Positions 17,379-27,701 of a stretch of DNA of 64,000 nt are shown one piece after another. Every line of letters starts with the position of its first letter. Within the stretch, counting starts at the first letter, position 1. The notes under the pieces were generated by a model. That model did not search any database. It saw only the letters and a program-made list of their open reading frames with translations, and had not been told where the DNA came from. The DNA is from Sphingobacterium sp. N143 (lineage in GTDB: Bacteria; Bacteroidota; Bacteroidia; Sphingobacteriales; Sphingobacteriaceae): the NCBI RefSeq assembly GCF_030325625.1, contig NZ_JACAIS010000010.1, positions 1 to 64,000 on the forward strand, written 5' to 3'. Position numbers and translations under genes: made by a program.

Positions 17379-19013
17379 TTATTTACTGACTATTTCAAAT
17401 GGAGCTCTTACCGAAGTGCCATTTTTCATTAGCTCCAAAATATTGGGATACATCCTTTTTTTGAAGGAGTCCCAACCGCGTAGTTCCTGCTTGGTCCATG
17501 CGGCTTCGCTCAATGCTAGTCCCCGCGGCCAAGTCATATAGTTAGCCCTGTTAATATCCCTTACAGCTTCCCCCCATATGGTACCCATAATGCCGATGAT
17601 ATGATCCGTTTTGTCTTTAGGCAGATCATATAATGGCCTGAAGCTTTGGGTCTTCTCCAGCGTGGTGATGGGCATGCCCCAGTTACCTTTTTCCGGAAAG
17701 TCGTCACTATATTGAGGATAATCCAAATAACAGTATTCACCTGGAGCCAGAATGAGAGCATTTTGATGGATTCCCGTCAATTCGATACATTTTGGTGTCA
17801 GCCCATTTCTCCAGCTGACCAAAGTTACATGTTGGGGATAATCGAATAGGTACTTGTTGGCGGGCATACGCACATTATCGAGCTCACACCATAGTATGGT
17901 ATGTAGGTTGTATTTTTTTGCAGCAGCCAGTACCTTATTAAAGAAATAATGCATAAGCTGCTCGGGCTGATTATAGCCAAGCTTTTTCATTAGTGCCTGG
18001 TGTTCAGGACTTTTTGCCCAGTTTAATGCAATGTCAGATTCGTCACCGCCCAGGTGGATTTTTTTAGAGGGAAATAAGGATGAAATTTCTTTGAGGACGT
18101 CGTCCAGCAAGGAATATACTTTAGGATTCGCTGCAGACAACATCTTATGTTCAGTGCTGTCGATGTCGAAAACAGCATCTTTTTGGAAGTCACACCTTAA
18201 ATCGGGGTAGGCCGTGAGCATGGCCACGGTATGGCCTGGAACATCGATTTCAGGTATGATTTCTACATTCCGTTTGGCAGCATAAGCAACCAGGTCTTTG
18301 ATCTGTTCTTGAGAATAAAAGCCATTATCACCAGCCGTTGCTTTTTCTTTTGGTTTTCGGAAAGCTCCAATTTGTGTAAGTTTAGGATGGCTCTTGATTT
18401 CAATGCGCCAGCCTTGGTCGTCAGTCAGGTGGAGCTGCAATACGTTGAACTTATATTTGGCCATCTGATCAATATATTTTTTGACATCTTCAACAGGGAT
18501 AAAGTGACGTGCCGGATCCAGCATGAGGCTGCGCAAGGGAAATAGGGGGCTATCATCGATAAAAATCGGCGTAATCAATTTTTGTTGGGTAGCTGCAGCA
18601 TCCCCCAGGAGCAGCTGATCGAGTGTGTATACACCATAAAGCACAGAAGCAGGTGTGCTGCCTTTGATCGAAAGCTGTTTCTCCGTGATATCGAGTATAT
18701 AATGTTCAGCCCCCTGTATGGAGGGATCCAGTAGCAGCTGGACAGCCAGGTTACTCGCAGACCTTGTATTTAGTTCGGCGGAGAGTTGCAGCTGTAATCG
18801 CTGTTGCAGGACCTTGCTCAATTGGGATGCAGCAAAATCAAGTGTTTGTGCATTGTAATGGAAACTCGTTGCTGATCGGATATCAAGTTTGTTGTTGGTT
18901 GAGGAAGTTTTTATTAGATTGGGCAGTGGCATCAGTGCTGCAGTATTTTCCTGCGCCTTGGCCACTGAAGTCAATGCTAAACAGATCGTAAATAGATAAG
19001 ATAGTATTTTCAT
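17379..19013 (-). CDS. GH20 beta-N-acetylhexosaminidase
   Basis: This is a 544-residue exported exo-glycosidase that removes terminal beta-linked GlcNAc or GalNAc. After the signal peptide (MKILSYLFTICLALTSVAKA) comes a GH20b-like N-terminal domain (to about 140), then the GH20 barrel with MLDPARHF, LHLTDDQGWRIEIK and the catalytic pair D324-E325 in HLGGDESD, where Asp positions the substrate acetamido group. I start at the ATG at 19013, in front of the signal peptide. It is the last gene of the SusCD locus, after the GH95 fucosidase, which fits stepwise trimming of fucosylated GlcNAc-containing glycans. Confidence 0.92.
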   Translation of the reverse strand: MKILSYLFTICLALTSVAKAQENTAALMPLPNLIKTSSTNNKLDIRSATSFHYNAQTLDFAASQLSKVLQQRLQLQLSAELNTRSASNLAVQLLLDPSIQGAEHYILDITEKQLSIKGSTPASVLYGVYTLDQLLLGDAAATQQKLITPIFIDDSPLFPLRSLMLDPARHFIPVEDVKKYIDQMAKYKFNVLQLHLTDDQGWRIEIKSHPKLTQIGAFRKPKEKATAGDNGFYSQEQIKDLVAYAAKRNVEIIPEIDVPGHTVAMLTAYPDLRCDFQKDAVFDIDSTEHKMLSAANPKVYSLLDDVLKEISSLFPSKKIHLGGDESDIALNWAKSPEHQALMKKLGYNQPEQLMHYFFNKVLAAAKKYNLHTILWCELDNVRMPANKYLFDYPQHVTLVSWRNGLTPKCIELTGIHQNALILAPGEYCYLDYPQYSDDFPEKGNWGMPITTLEKTQSFRPLYDLPKDKTDHIIGIMGTIWGEAVRDINRANYMTWPRGLALSEAAWTKQELRGWDSFKKRMYPNILELMKNGTSVRAPFEIVSK

Positions 19014-19071
19014 TGTATAAAGTTTTGCTGATTGATTCAAATTAAAATGTATTGATCAACAACTTTTAGTG

Positions 19072-21504
19072 CTAGTGTTTATAAATCATTTTAAGCTCGA
19101 GACGTTCTCCTTTGTTCATCTGGATGTTCGTAAACCCATTTTCTATGGTCAAGCTTTTTGTACCCTGCCTGATCGAGGCGATATCTGCAGGAACTTTCAA
19201 TTTGAAGCTATTTTTTAATGAAGCTTGTAATGTTAATGAGGTAATTTTTTTATTCGCCCATTTCACATTGACTTCAGCCCCTCCACGTACACGAAGGCCT
19301 TTAAAGCTTCCATCTGCCCATACGTCGGGAAGCGCAGGAAGCACTTCGATATATCCATTTTGACTTTGGATCAGCATCTCCGCAACGCCAGCGGTACCCC
19401 CAAAGTTACCATCTATTTGAAATGGTGGATGAGCGCAAAATAAATTGGGATATGTCCCGCCGCCGCTGTTCATGTTCACTTCACTGCCTGAAGTCGGTTC
19501 CAGCAGACTTTTTAATAGCTTATAAGCACGGTTACCATCCTGCAGCCTTGCCCAAAAATTGATTTTCCATGCTCTGGACCATCCCGTACCCTCATCGCCA
19601 CGACGATTCAGTGTTGCTCGGGCAGCAGCAGCCAAATCGGGGGTGGTACTGGGAGAAATTTGATTGGAAGGATACAATCCATATAGATGAGATACATGGC
19701 GGTGTTTGGGTTCGACCTCCTGATAGTCCTCAAGCCACTCCTGTAAATATCCTTTTGGACTGACCTGCATCGGGGGAAGCTTTGATAAAGTTTCTTTGAT
19801 TCTGGTCGTATGTTGATCCCTTATACCCAAAATTTCTGCTGCGGCAAGGATATTGGTAAATAGCTCATGGATGATCTGCACATCCATCGTCGGGCCCATA
19901 CAGACATATACCCGCTCTTTGCTCCCTGGTACATAAAAAGCATTCTCAGGTGAGGTAGATGGAGCTGTTACCAGCCAGCCGTGCTTGGGTTCAGCAATCA
20001 TACTGCTCAGGAAAAAGTCTGCAGCCCCGGTCAAAATAGGATAAATAGTCTTCAGATACTTTTTATCTTGGGTGAAATTATAATGCTCCCAAAGATGTGC
20101 ACATAACCACGCTCCACCTGTATTGGTGGCACCCCAAGAGGCATGTTCACCCGGTGCAGTAAATTTCCAGGGATTGCTCATCATGTGCGCTACCCAGCCT
20201 TGGGCACCATAAAACTCTTTAGCAGAAATTTCTCCCGATGGTACCAAGGACTTGGTAAAGTCGATAAGCGGTTTATGCAGTTCAGAAAGATTACATACTT
20301 CGGCTGGCCAATAGTTCATCTGTAGGTTAATATTCAGATGATAGTCTCCATTCCATGGGGTCTGTATCTGGTTTGCCCATAGGCCCTGCAGATTCAGCGG
20401 AAGCGATTTTTCATTCGTCCCACTGATCATCAGATACCGTCCAAACTGAAAGTACAGTGCAGCAAACGCTGGATCATCACCAGCCTGAAAATGCGCAAGC
20501 CGTGATGGAGTCGAGGCAACATTATCCTGCAAACCTAAGTTTAGTTCAACCCGGTTAAATTTAGCTTGGTAAGATGCAGTATGTCGCTGTTTTAATTTAT
20601 CAAAGGAATTTTCCGCTGCTTTTGCCAGCAGATGATCCACAGTTTTCTTGTAGTTTTCATCCAGCAGGTCAGTTGATGTGGAGACTAAGATGACCACTTC
20701 GTTTGCATGCTTGACAGCAAGAGAGCTGTCGCCAGTGATCAAATTCCCACCCTTATGGATTAACTGTAATTTTGTGATATACTGTACACCTTTGTTACCG
20801 TTATCCCCATCGTTTAACTGTCCCGCCATGAATATAGTGTTGTCTTTTACCCAAACTTTCCCCCGTTCGAGCCTGCTTAGGCTAATCTCCATTGAAACAG
20901 ATTTTTTCTTATCCGCGACGATGCGGGCTCCAAGTATGTCATTGGCATGCGATGCAAAATACTCCCGTTGGTAAGTGACGTCTCCTTTTGTGAATTTGGT
21001 TGAGGCGATGGCGTTATTCAATGAAAGTTCACGCTCGTAGTTCGTAGTTTTCTCCGCCGTGGGATAGGTATAGCGAATGTGCATATTTCCGAGCATTTGA
21101 AAGCAACCGTAGGGGGCGTCTTTTCCCTGACCGAGAGCAGATCCTTGCCCTCCGCTGCGAAAGTGTGCATACATGAGTTTTTGTGCCGCCATATTTTTTC
21201 CAGCAAGTAGCAACTGCCGGATCTCTTGCAAATATGGAAATGCTTTGGGATTAATTGCTTCCGGGTCTTTACGTCCAGACCACATGCTGATGTCATTCAA
21301 TACGATAAGTTCCGTATCAATCCCGCCGTCTGGCATCATGCCGATACGGCCGTTACCTAGGGGAAGTGTTTCTTCCCATGCTGTGGCAGGTACATGATAG
21401 CGCAATGTCAGCTCGTCAGGTTGCTGCGCAAAACCCGAAAGCACGCATATTGTTATAAAAAAGATGAATAGACTCCTCATCATAGCTGTATATTTTTTAA
21501 TCAT
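19072..21504 (-). CDS. GH95 alpha-L-fucosidase
   Basis: This is an 810-residue exported enzyme of family GH95, which typically releases alpha-1,2-linked L-fucose by inversion. The order is a signal peptide (SLFIFFITICVLSGFA), the GH95 N-terminal beta-domain (LRYHVPATAWEETLPLGNGRIGMM), then the (alpha/alpha)6 barrel with WNGDYHLNINLQMNYWPAEV and the ASWGATNTGGAW helix that carries family-conserved Asn and Glu residues. Some GH95 members act on alpha-L-galactose instead. The ATG at 21504 is used because an upstream ATG at 21534 lies inside a terminator-like hairpin; 21483 is also possible. Confidence 0.9.
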   Translation of the reverse strand: MIKKYTAMMRSLFIFFITICVLSGFAQQPDELTLRYHVPATAWEETLPLGNGRIGMMPDGGIDTELIVLNDISMWSGRKDPEAINPKAFPYLQEIRQLLLAGKNMAAQKLMYAHFRSGGQGSALGQGKDAPYGCFQMLGNMHIRYTYPTAEKTTNYERELSLNNAIASTKFTKGDVTYQREYFASHANDILGARIVADKKKSVSMEISLSRLERGKVWVKDNTIFMAGQLNDGDNGNKGVQYITKLQLIHKGGNLITGDSSLAVKHANEVVILVSTSTDLLDENYKKTVDHLLAKAAENSFDKLKQRHTASYQAKFNRVELNLGLQDNVASTPSRLAHFQAGDDPAFAALYFQFGRYLMISGTNEKSLPLNLQGLWANQIQTPWNGDYHLNINLQMNYWPAEVCNLSELHKPLIDFTKSLVPSGEISAKEFYGAQGWVAHMMSNPWKFTAPGEHASWGATNTGGAWLCAHLWEHYNFTQDKKYLKTIYPILTGAADFFLSSMIAEPKHGWLVTAPSTSPENAFYVPGSKERVYVCMGPTMDVQIIHELFTNILAAAEILGIRDQHTTRIKETLSKLPPMQVSPKGYLQEWLEDYQEVEPKHRHVSHLYGLYPSNQISPSTTPDLAAAARATLNRRGDEGTGWSRAWKINFWARLQDGNRAYKLLKSLLEPTSGSEVNMNSGGGTYPNLFCAHPPFQIDGNFGGTAGVAEMLIQSQNGYIEVLPALPDVWADGSFKGLRVRGGAEVNVKWANKKITSLTLQASLKNSFKLKVPADIASIRQGTKSLTIENGFTNIQMNKGERLELKMIYKH

Positions 21505-21515
21505 GAATAGATAAA

Positions 21516-21546
21516 AAAGATGCCCAAAAAGCATTTGGGCATCTTT
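21516..21546 (-). terminator. intra-operon terminator-like hairpin between susD and GH95
   Basis: On the minus strand the arms are AAAGATGCCCAAA (21546-21534) and TTTGGGCATCTTT (21528-21516), 13 bp perfect with a 5-base loop, followed by a T run. It lies just after the SusD stop at 21556, so it should end most transcripts there and let a fraction through to the enzymes. Confidence 0.75.
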
Positions 21547-21555
21547 CCTCGGCTG

Positions 21556-23097
21556 CTATTTATAATTTGGATTCTGGACCAGAATTCCTTGGTTCTTGTC
21601 AATTTCTGATTGAGGCAATGGCCATAGGTAATGTTTATCTTCAAATTTATAGACGACCGGTGCATCTTGAACCGCATTCAGCACCGTTTTAGCGGTCTTC
21701 CATCTTTTCAGGTCAAAATAATGCTGTCCTTCGAAGGCAAGTTCCACCCGTCTTTCATGGCGGATTTTTTGCCGCATGACATCTTTCGTCAGCCCTTCAG
21801 GGAGCTTGGGCATACCAGCCCGTTTGCGTATTGCGTCAAGCGATGTGTACACGAGTGCAGTAGGACCATTCAGTTCGTTTTCGGCCTCGGCAAGCATTAA
21901 TAAGACATCTGCATAGCGCATGATAACCCAGTCTTGTTGACTTAACGTACTATAACCAAAGGGAGCAATTTGATTTTGTGACAAGAATTTACTTACTCCA
22001 GCTCCTGTTGGCCTTGCATTACTCGGAGTATACGCGACACCATTGATAACATATTTGTCAATGAATACCGTTTTTGCCAATCGGGGATCCCGTTTGGTTA
22101 ATGACGCGTTTGTAAATACATCTGAATTGATGGTAAACTTACTTGTCCCTTTCTTTGGAACAGCCAAACCGGGGCTGCCGTCCAGCATTTCAAATTCTTC
22201 GATAAAATTGATCAATGGGCTTGAGACGACCCATTCACCATACCACATATCGGCAGATGAAGATGCATTCGGGGCCAGGAATTTCACCGACATCATGATC
22301 TCAGGTGACGCTTCCTGGGCAGCATCGTTAAAATTGTCAGCAAAGTCATTAGCCAAGGAATAGCCAGAAATTTCGCTCAACAATGTTTTTGCTTCTTTCA
22401 TTTTAGCCTGGATCGCCTGACCGGCATCATTATAGGCAGTATATAAAATCATACGTGCCTTATACGCTTTTGCTACATCTTTGGTCCATCTGCCTTTTGC
22501 AGCCTTAAAGGTGTTTTCCGGTAAGTTCGTGATCGCAAAATCAATATCATCCATCATAAACTTATAGACATCGTCGGCAGGCTTTTTTTCCTGATATTGT
22601 GTTTCCAGCGTCAGCGGTTCACTGACGATCGGTACTTCCCCATAGCTGCGATACAGAAAACTGTAGTAAAATGCACGGATCATGCGTGCCTCAGCTTCAT
22701 AGCGTTTTTTCGAATCCTCATCAAATCCCGCAAATTCTTTCAATTTGCTCAGAAAAATATTGACTCGTGCCACATCTTGTAGAGCTCCTAGATAAGTGTC
22801 CGACACGAAGCCAGATGAAGTAGGATCTAAGCTTCCCTGAACCATATTGGTCGTCATTCCATATTGTCCTTCTGCATGTTGGCCGTAGGCATTGTCCGTA
22901 AGATTATCCCAGCATGGCATGGTAGTGGAATACCCGCTGCGCCGCATACTGCCATAACTTGCTGTGAGTGCAAGGTCAAAATCTTCCTGTGTTTGCCAAA
23001 AAGTACCCGAAGAAGGTCTGTCATTGGGATTTAAGTCAAGGTCATTACAAGCCGTACAACTTAAAGCAACCAGTAGAGCATATATAATTTTTTTCAT
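21556..23097 (-). CDS. susD: SusD/RagB outer-membrane glycan-binding lipoprotein
   Basis: This is a 513-residue surface lipoprotein. The leader ends in the lipobox CTAC (SCTACNDLDLNPND). Family features include the N-terminal NDRPSSGTFWQTQEDFDLAL, the TPR helices in the middle (YYSFLYRSYGEVPIV) and the C-terminal RHERRVELAFEGQHYFDLKRW signature. SusD proteins form the lid that captures glycans over the SusC pore. It starts 13 bases after the SusC gene. The hairpin after the stop suggests it is made in excess over the enzymes. Confidence 0.95.
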   Translation of the reverse strand: MKKIIYALLVALSCTACNDLDLNPNDRPSSGTFWQTQEDFDLALTASYGSMRRSGYSTTMPCWDNLTDNAYGQHAEGQYGMTTNMVQGSLDPTSSGFVSDTYLGALQDVARVNIFLSKLKEFAGFDEDSKKRYEAEARMIRAFYYSFLYRSYGEVPIVSEPLTLETQYQEKKPADDVYKFMMDDIDFAITNLPENTFKAAKGRWTKDVAKAYKARMILYTAYNDAGQAIQAKMKEAKTLLSEISGYSLANDFADNFNDAAQEASPEIMMSVKFLAPNASSSADMWYGEWVVSSPLINFIEEFEMLDGSPGLAVPKKGTSKFTINSDVFTNASLTKRDPRLAKTVFIDKYVINGVAYTPSNARPTGAGVSKFLSQNQIAPFGYSTLSQQDWVIMRYADVLLMLAEAENELNGPTALVYTSLDAIRKRAGMPKLPEGLTKDVMRQKIRHERRVELAFEGQHYFDLKRWKTAKTVLNAVQDAPVVYKFEDKHYLWPLPQSEIDKNQGILVQNPNYK

Positions 23098-23110
23098 TTT
23101 TATTCCTTAT

Positions 23111-26100
23111 TTAGAATTCAATATTTAGTCCGAACGAAATAATTTTATTCTGCGGATATTGTGCAAATCGGCCATCACCCGAACGCTCTGGGTCCAATCC
23201 TTTGAATTTGGTAACGGTGAAAAGATTATCACCCGCAAAATAAACTCTTACGCGATTGATATTCGCCCTTGATGTCAATTGTTGCGGAAGTGTATATCCG
23301 ATCGTCAAGTTTTTCAGACGTAAGAATGATGCATCCTGCAGATACCAGGTGCTTGGTCTTCTATTGGGATTCGTTCCGTCCCAGCCGAAATATAAGCGTG
23401 GATTTTCATTCGTGCTACCTGCGCCCGTCCAGCGGTTATTGACAAAATCTACCGTAGGTGGTGTTCCCTGAATAAAAGGTTCCAAGCCCCATCCGTCCGT
23501 AAAGATTTTTCTACCTTCTACACCTTGCAATAAAAAGGAAACATCAACGCCCTTCCAGGAAACATTACCATTAAAGGCATATTCGAATTTTGGAAATCTC
23601 CCTGGAATAATGGTGCGGTCATCGTTATCAATGACATTATCCCCATTGACGTCCCGATATTTGAAATCACCTGGACGAAACTCACCTGAAAATTGTTTTG
23701 GAGAGTTGGCTATTTCTTCTTCTGTCTGGAAGATGCCGATAACGTCCAGCATGTAAAACGAATTGTACGGAAGGTCATTTTCACGGATCATATAGCCATC
23801 AATTTCACGTGTGCCAAATTTGATAAGTTTATTCTTAAACATATCAACATAAAAGCCACCGCCAAAGGTTAAGCCCTCAAGTGAACCGTCATTAATTCTG
23901 TCATTGTATTGAACGGAAAGTTCATTACCTGTATTCAACATATCCCCACTATTGATAAAAGGAGCGGTTAAGCCCAATGCACCTGTTACTTGGGCCTGAC
24001 GCAGAATATCATAAGTATGCTTTCTGTACCAATCATAAGTAATATTCAGTTTATTGAACAAGCGGATATCGACACCGATATCGGCCACAGCAGTAGACTC
24101 CCATTTTATGGAGGAATTAGAAAGAGCGGTCTGCGCTACTCCCGGACTTAATACGGAGTTGTCATATGGATAATCCCCAATAAAGCTCAATAAATCCTGA
24201 TAGGGATAAGGAAAGTCTCCACCGATATTCTGATTACCCAACAGACCATATGAGCCCCGGAATTTCAGATCGGTCAACCAATTGAAATCTGCTTTTTTAA
24301 TAAATTCCTCCTCTGAGACTCGCCATCCTGCAGAGAATGAAGGAAAGAAGCCCCAGCGGCTGTTTTTCGTAATTCGTGATGTCCCATCGTAACGGATATT
24401 TGCTTCGAGTAGGTACTTCTCTGAGAAATTGTAGTTTACTCTACCGAACAAGGACTGTAGGGCCCATTCTGTGGTATTACCTTCAGCGGTCTGAATAGCT
24501 GCGGTTCCTGCGTTTAACTCCGGAAGATTATTTGTGATATATTTTTGGCGATAGCCCTGTAAGTACTGGTAGTTATTGTACTCTTGACTATATCCGACTT
24601 GTACGCCAAAATTATGTTTCTGCGCAAGATTGAAATCGTATTTCAAATAAGAAAACAGATTTGTATAGTAATTTCTGCTATTATTGGCAATCAGACCTTC
24701 CCCACCCACGTCTAATGTTCTCGTAAAATCGCCCGAGTGAAAGTCATACAGATTGACGACCGGGCGCCAGTCCTTATAAGAAACGTCACCTAGGTTTACC
24801 GCAAGTTTTGAGTACCATTGCAGCCCCTTGGCCAGTTTAATATCTGCCCATACCTGAGACTGAACATCATAATTGGTGGTTCTTCGTAGGACGTCATTTT
24901 CCACAATCGCGACCATGTTTTTATTATAACTTTCAAAATTATAAGCTGAACTCACATATCTTCCATCGGGTAAAAATGGTGCATAAGTAGGTGCTTGTGC
25001 CAAGGTCGACAGGAATGCATCGTCCTGGCTCTGTCTTGGATTTTTTTGATTGCCTTTTTCCATGGCAAGGTTTACACCTATGGTAACCCAATCTTTGAGC
25101 TGAGACTTAATATTTGTCCTGAAATTATATTTCTCAAAATTAAATCCTTTCATGGTGCCGGGCTGATCAATATAACCGGCTGTAATATTATACGTTGTTC
25201 CTTTATTCCCACCGTTTAGCGACAGGCTATGATTTTGTACCGTGGCCGTATTGAACATATAATCTAACCAGTCAAAGTTGGGGTATTTTGTTCTGTCCGT
25301 TGCATTGCGGTAAGCATTGATCATCTCATCGGTATATAGCCCAGTGGAAATACCTGAGTTTGCTTTGGCCTCGTTGAACAATTCCATATATTCGGCAGAA
25401 TTAGTTACCAGCTTGAGCATTTTTGTTGGCGAGTGAAACCCAACATTTGTATTATAATTGATCTTAAATCCTCCTTCTTTACCAGACTTGGTCGTTACAA
25501 GCACAACCCCGTTAGCGGCTCTCGCGCCATAGATAGATGCGGACGCAGCATCCTTTAACACAGATACGCTTTCGATATCATTTGCGTTCAATGCAGCTAG
25601 CGAACCCGGTACACCATCAATCAGGACCAAGGGATCCGACCCGGCGGCGCTATAGGTACCTTGTCCACGTACCCGGATCTGGACACCTTCACTTCCTGGT
25701 TGGCCAAGTCCCTGTACAATGCGCACGCCTGGCATCTGCCCTTGCAACATCGTACTCGGATTTGTAACCGGCCTTTTCACCATTTCATCGCCTGAAATAG
25801 AAGAGACTGCACCGGTTAAATTGACCTTTTTCTGTGTCCCATAACCGACAACAACGACCTCTTCCAGCTGAGTTAGGTCTTGCGTCAAAACGATATTGAT
25901 ATTGCCGCGTTGGAAAGGTTGCTCTTTCGTTAAATAGCCAACATAAGTAAATTGGAGAACAGCATCCTCTTTATCCACCACTAACGAGAACTGCCCCTCA
26001 CTATTCGACAGTGTAGCCCGTGAACTTCCTTTTTGCTTGATGGAAACCGATGCCAAAGGCTTCCCTTGGTCATCAGTAACCTTACCGGATGCGACCAATT

Positions 26101-26479
26101 CTTGTTGCGCAGCTTTTTTCCGAAGCAATACACGATTATCTTTGATCAGATCTGCAGTCAGACCTTCTTCTTCCAATAGCGGTAATAAGACCTTATTCCA
26201 TGGTTTGTTATAAACGTCTACATTTTTGAACCGGATATGCCGAATGAGGTTATCATTATAAATGAATGAAACGTCAGTTTGTTCCTCAATAGACAAAAGA
26301 AGGTTTTTTAGCGATATTTCGTGATAGCGAACAGAAATCGTCCCCTGTGCTTTTGATGGGCTTGCAAACAAATTACAAGAAAAAGCCATCAAAAGGAATA
26401 CGGTTAACTTAATCATGAAGAGCCATTTTAGGTAATAGAGGATTGGCACATGAATTTCAGCATGTGAGTTTTTTTTCAT
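23111..26479 (-). CDS. susC: SusC/RagA TonB-dependent receptor with N-terminal STN signalling domain
   Basis: This is a 1122-residue outer-membrane transporter. The order is a signal peptide with a long leader, the STN domain (about 60-130, ISVRYHEISLKNLLLSIEEQ), a carboxypeptidase-regulatory-like domain (about 140-210), the SusC signature EEVVVVGYGTQKKVNLTGAV, the plug, and a beta-barrel ending LNIEF. The STN domain is the feature that lets such receptors signal through a FecR protein to an ECF sigma factor, both encoded upstream. With SusD it should import oligosaccharides. The ATG at 26479 is preferred to one 13 codons upstream. Confidence 0.95.
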   Translation of the reverse strand: MKKNSHAEIHVPILYYLKWLFMIKLTVFLLMAFSCNLFASPSKAQGTISVRYHEISLKNLLLSIEEQTDVSFIYNDNLIRHIRFKNVDVYNKPWNKVLLPLLEEEGLTADLIKDNRVLLRKKAAQQELVASGKVTDDQGKPLASVSIKQKGSSRATLSNSEGQFSLVVDKEDAVLQFTYVGYLTKEQPFQRGNINIVLTQDLTQLEEVVVVGYGTQKKVNLTGAVSSISGDEMVKRPVTNPSTMLQGQMPGVRIVQGLGQPGSEGVQIRVRGQGTYSAAGSDPLVLIDGVPGSLAALNANDIESVSVLKDAASASIYGARAANGVVLVTTKSGKEGGFKINYNTNVGFHSPTKMLKLVTNSAEYMELFNEAKANSGISTGLYTDEMINAYRNATDRTKYPNFDWLDYMFNTATVQNHSLSLNGGNKGTTYNITAGYIDQPGTMKGFNFEKYNFRTNIKSQLKDWVTIGVNLAMEKGNQKNPRQSQDDAFLSTLAQAPTYAPFLPDGRYVSSAYNFESYNKNMVAIVENDVLRRTTNYDVQSQVWADIKLAKGLQWYSKLAVNLGDVSYKDWRPVVNLYDFHSGDFTRTLDVGGEGLIANNSRNYYTNLFSYLKYDFNLAQKHNFGVQVGYSQEYNNYQYLQGYRQKYITNNLPELNAGTAAIQTAEGNTTEWALQSLFGRVNYNFSEKYLLEANIRYDGTSRITKNSRWGFFPSFSAGWRVSEEEFIKKADFNWLTDLKFRGSYGLLGNQNIGGDFPYPYQDLLSFIGDYPYDNSVLSPGVAQTALSNSSIKWESTAVADIGVDIRLFNKLNITYDWYRKHTYDILRQAQVTGALGLTAPFINSGDMLNTGNELSVQYNDRINDGSLEGLTFGGGFYVDMFKNKLIKFGTREIDGYMIRENDLPYNSFYMLDVIGIFQTEEEIANSPKQFSGEFRPGDFKYRDVNGDNVIDNDDRTIIPGRFPKFEYAFNGNVSWKGVDVSFLLQGVEGRKIFTDGWGLEPFIQGTPPTVDFVNNRWTGAGSTNENPRLYFGWDGTNPNRRPSTWYLQDASFLRLKNLTIGYTLPQQLTSRANINRVRVYFAGDNLFTVTKFKGLDPERSGDGRFAQYPQNKIISFGLNIEF

Positions 26480-26615
26480 ACTTTTAAAGCTTAAAAATTG
26501 ATCAATAGAGCATCTCACTTTCCTAGGGCACGATGCTCGTGGTTAAACATTCGAGGGTATATCATCTTGGTATACCCTTATTCTTTTTATCATAGGTCTT
26601 TTATGTCATATGTGG

Positions 26616-27701
26616 TTATTTTAGGTAGATAATTCCATTTTCAACTTTATATTTAAATTTCCCTCCGGTTTGTTGTAATAAGTCCAGCACCTGCTCGCAA
26701 TTCCGTTCCTGAAAAACACCTGAGAATGATTCTTCTTTTAAACGGTCATTTTCAATGACGATAGTCCGATTATACCAACGTTCCATCTTTTTGACCATAT
26801 ATTCCAATGGGTCATCATTAAAAACCAGTTTGTTATTAATCCACATCAGTTCTGAAACTTCCTCATTTTCTGCTGAAATCTTTTTATAGTCCACATCATC
26901 AGCTACAATTCGAGAGGATGCCGCATCATTTCTAAAAGGAGCTTTAATCTGCTGTTTAACGATCTGTTTATTCGGTATCTCAACCTTGTCTCCCGGATTC
27001 ATGGCATAGTCGCGTTTCCCATGTATGCCATCTACATGCAGTTTTACACTCCCTTCAACTAATGATGTCGCCATTTTCTTTTCTTCCGGATAAGCCCTAA
27101 CATTGAAGACAGTACCCAATACCTCTATTTCATTGCCTAGGGCATGTACATGCAAAGGCAGCTCTTTATTCTTGGCAACTGAAAAGTAGGCTTCTCCTTT
27201 GAGGTCAATGATACGATGTTTTTTACCGTAGCCTTTTTTTATTCGCAAGGTACTTTCACTGTTTAACCAAATTTCTGTTCCATCACTCATCCGAAAGAAT
27301 TTGCGTTCGCCTTTGTCGGCCACGATCTGCTCCCATTCTTCGCTTGCCTCCACCGGAGAATGGTATTTATCTGTAAACCAGAGCAAGCTTAAGAGGCAGG
27401 CGACACAAGCAGCGGCTGCGATATAACGGTATTTTTTCCATATTTTTCGGATAATGAAAGGTTTGTTGGGCGTAGACGCTTTCAGGTATAAATCGTTCGG
27501 TTGTGTCTTTTCATAAATGATCTCGGCTTTTATCCGTGCTTCATCATCTGCCTGATGACCATTCAGGTAACTCAAAAAAAATGCTCTATTTGGATCATCT
27601 TTGATCAAAATATGCAAAGCGTCACGCTCCTCAAGTGAAAGCGTACCCTCCAGGTGTTTTTTTAGTAGTTCTAAATAATAATCGTCCTCTTCTGCTAACA
27701 T
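26616..27701 (-). CDS. FecR family anti-sigma factor
   Basis: This is a 361-residue inner-membrane protein. It has an N-terminal cytoplasmic anti-sigma part (about 1-85), a single membrane helix (YIAAAACVACLLSLLWF, about 90-107), and the periplasmic FecR domain (GERKFFRMSDGTEIWLNSES, then GEAYFSVAKNKELPLHVHALGNEIEVLGTVFNV in parts) with a C-terminal STN-like DUF4974 region. It relays substrate binding from the STN-SusC receptor to the sigma factor. Its start lies inside the 3' end of the sigma gene. Confidence 0.93.
   Translation of the reverse strand: MLAEEDDYYLELLKKHLEGTLSLEERDALHILIKDDPNRAFFLSYLNGHQADDEARIKAEIIYEKTQPNDLYLKASTPNKPFIIRKIWKKYRYIAAAACVACLLSLLWFTDKYHSPVEASEEWEQIVADKGERKFFRMSDGTEIWLNSESTLRIKKGYGKKHRIIDLKGEAYFSVAKNKELPLHVHALGNEIEVLGTVFNVRAYPEEKKMATSLVEGSVKLHVDGIHGKRDYAMNPGDKVEIPNKQIVKQQIKAPFRNDAASSRIVADDVDYKKISAENEEVSELMWINNKLVFNDDPLEYMVKKMERWYNRTIVIENDRLKEESFSGVFQERNCEQVLDLLQQTGGKFKYKVENGIIYLK

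Noticed and set aside
26554..26578. Terminator between the FecR and SusC genes
   Set aside because: The 8-bp AGGGTATA/TATACCCT hairpin has no T run on the minus strand, so it is unlikely to stop transcription from the FecR side.
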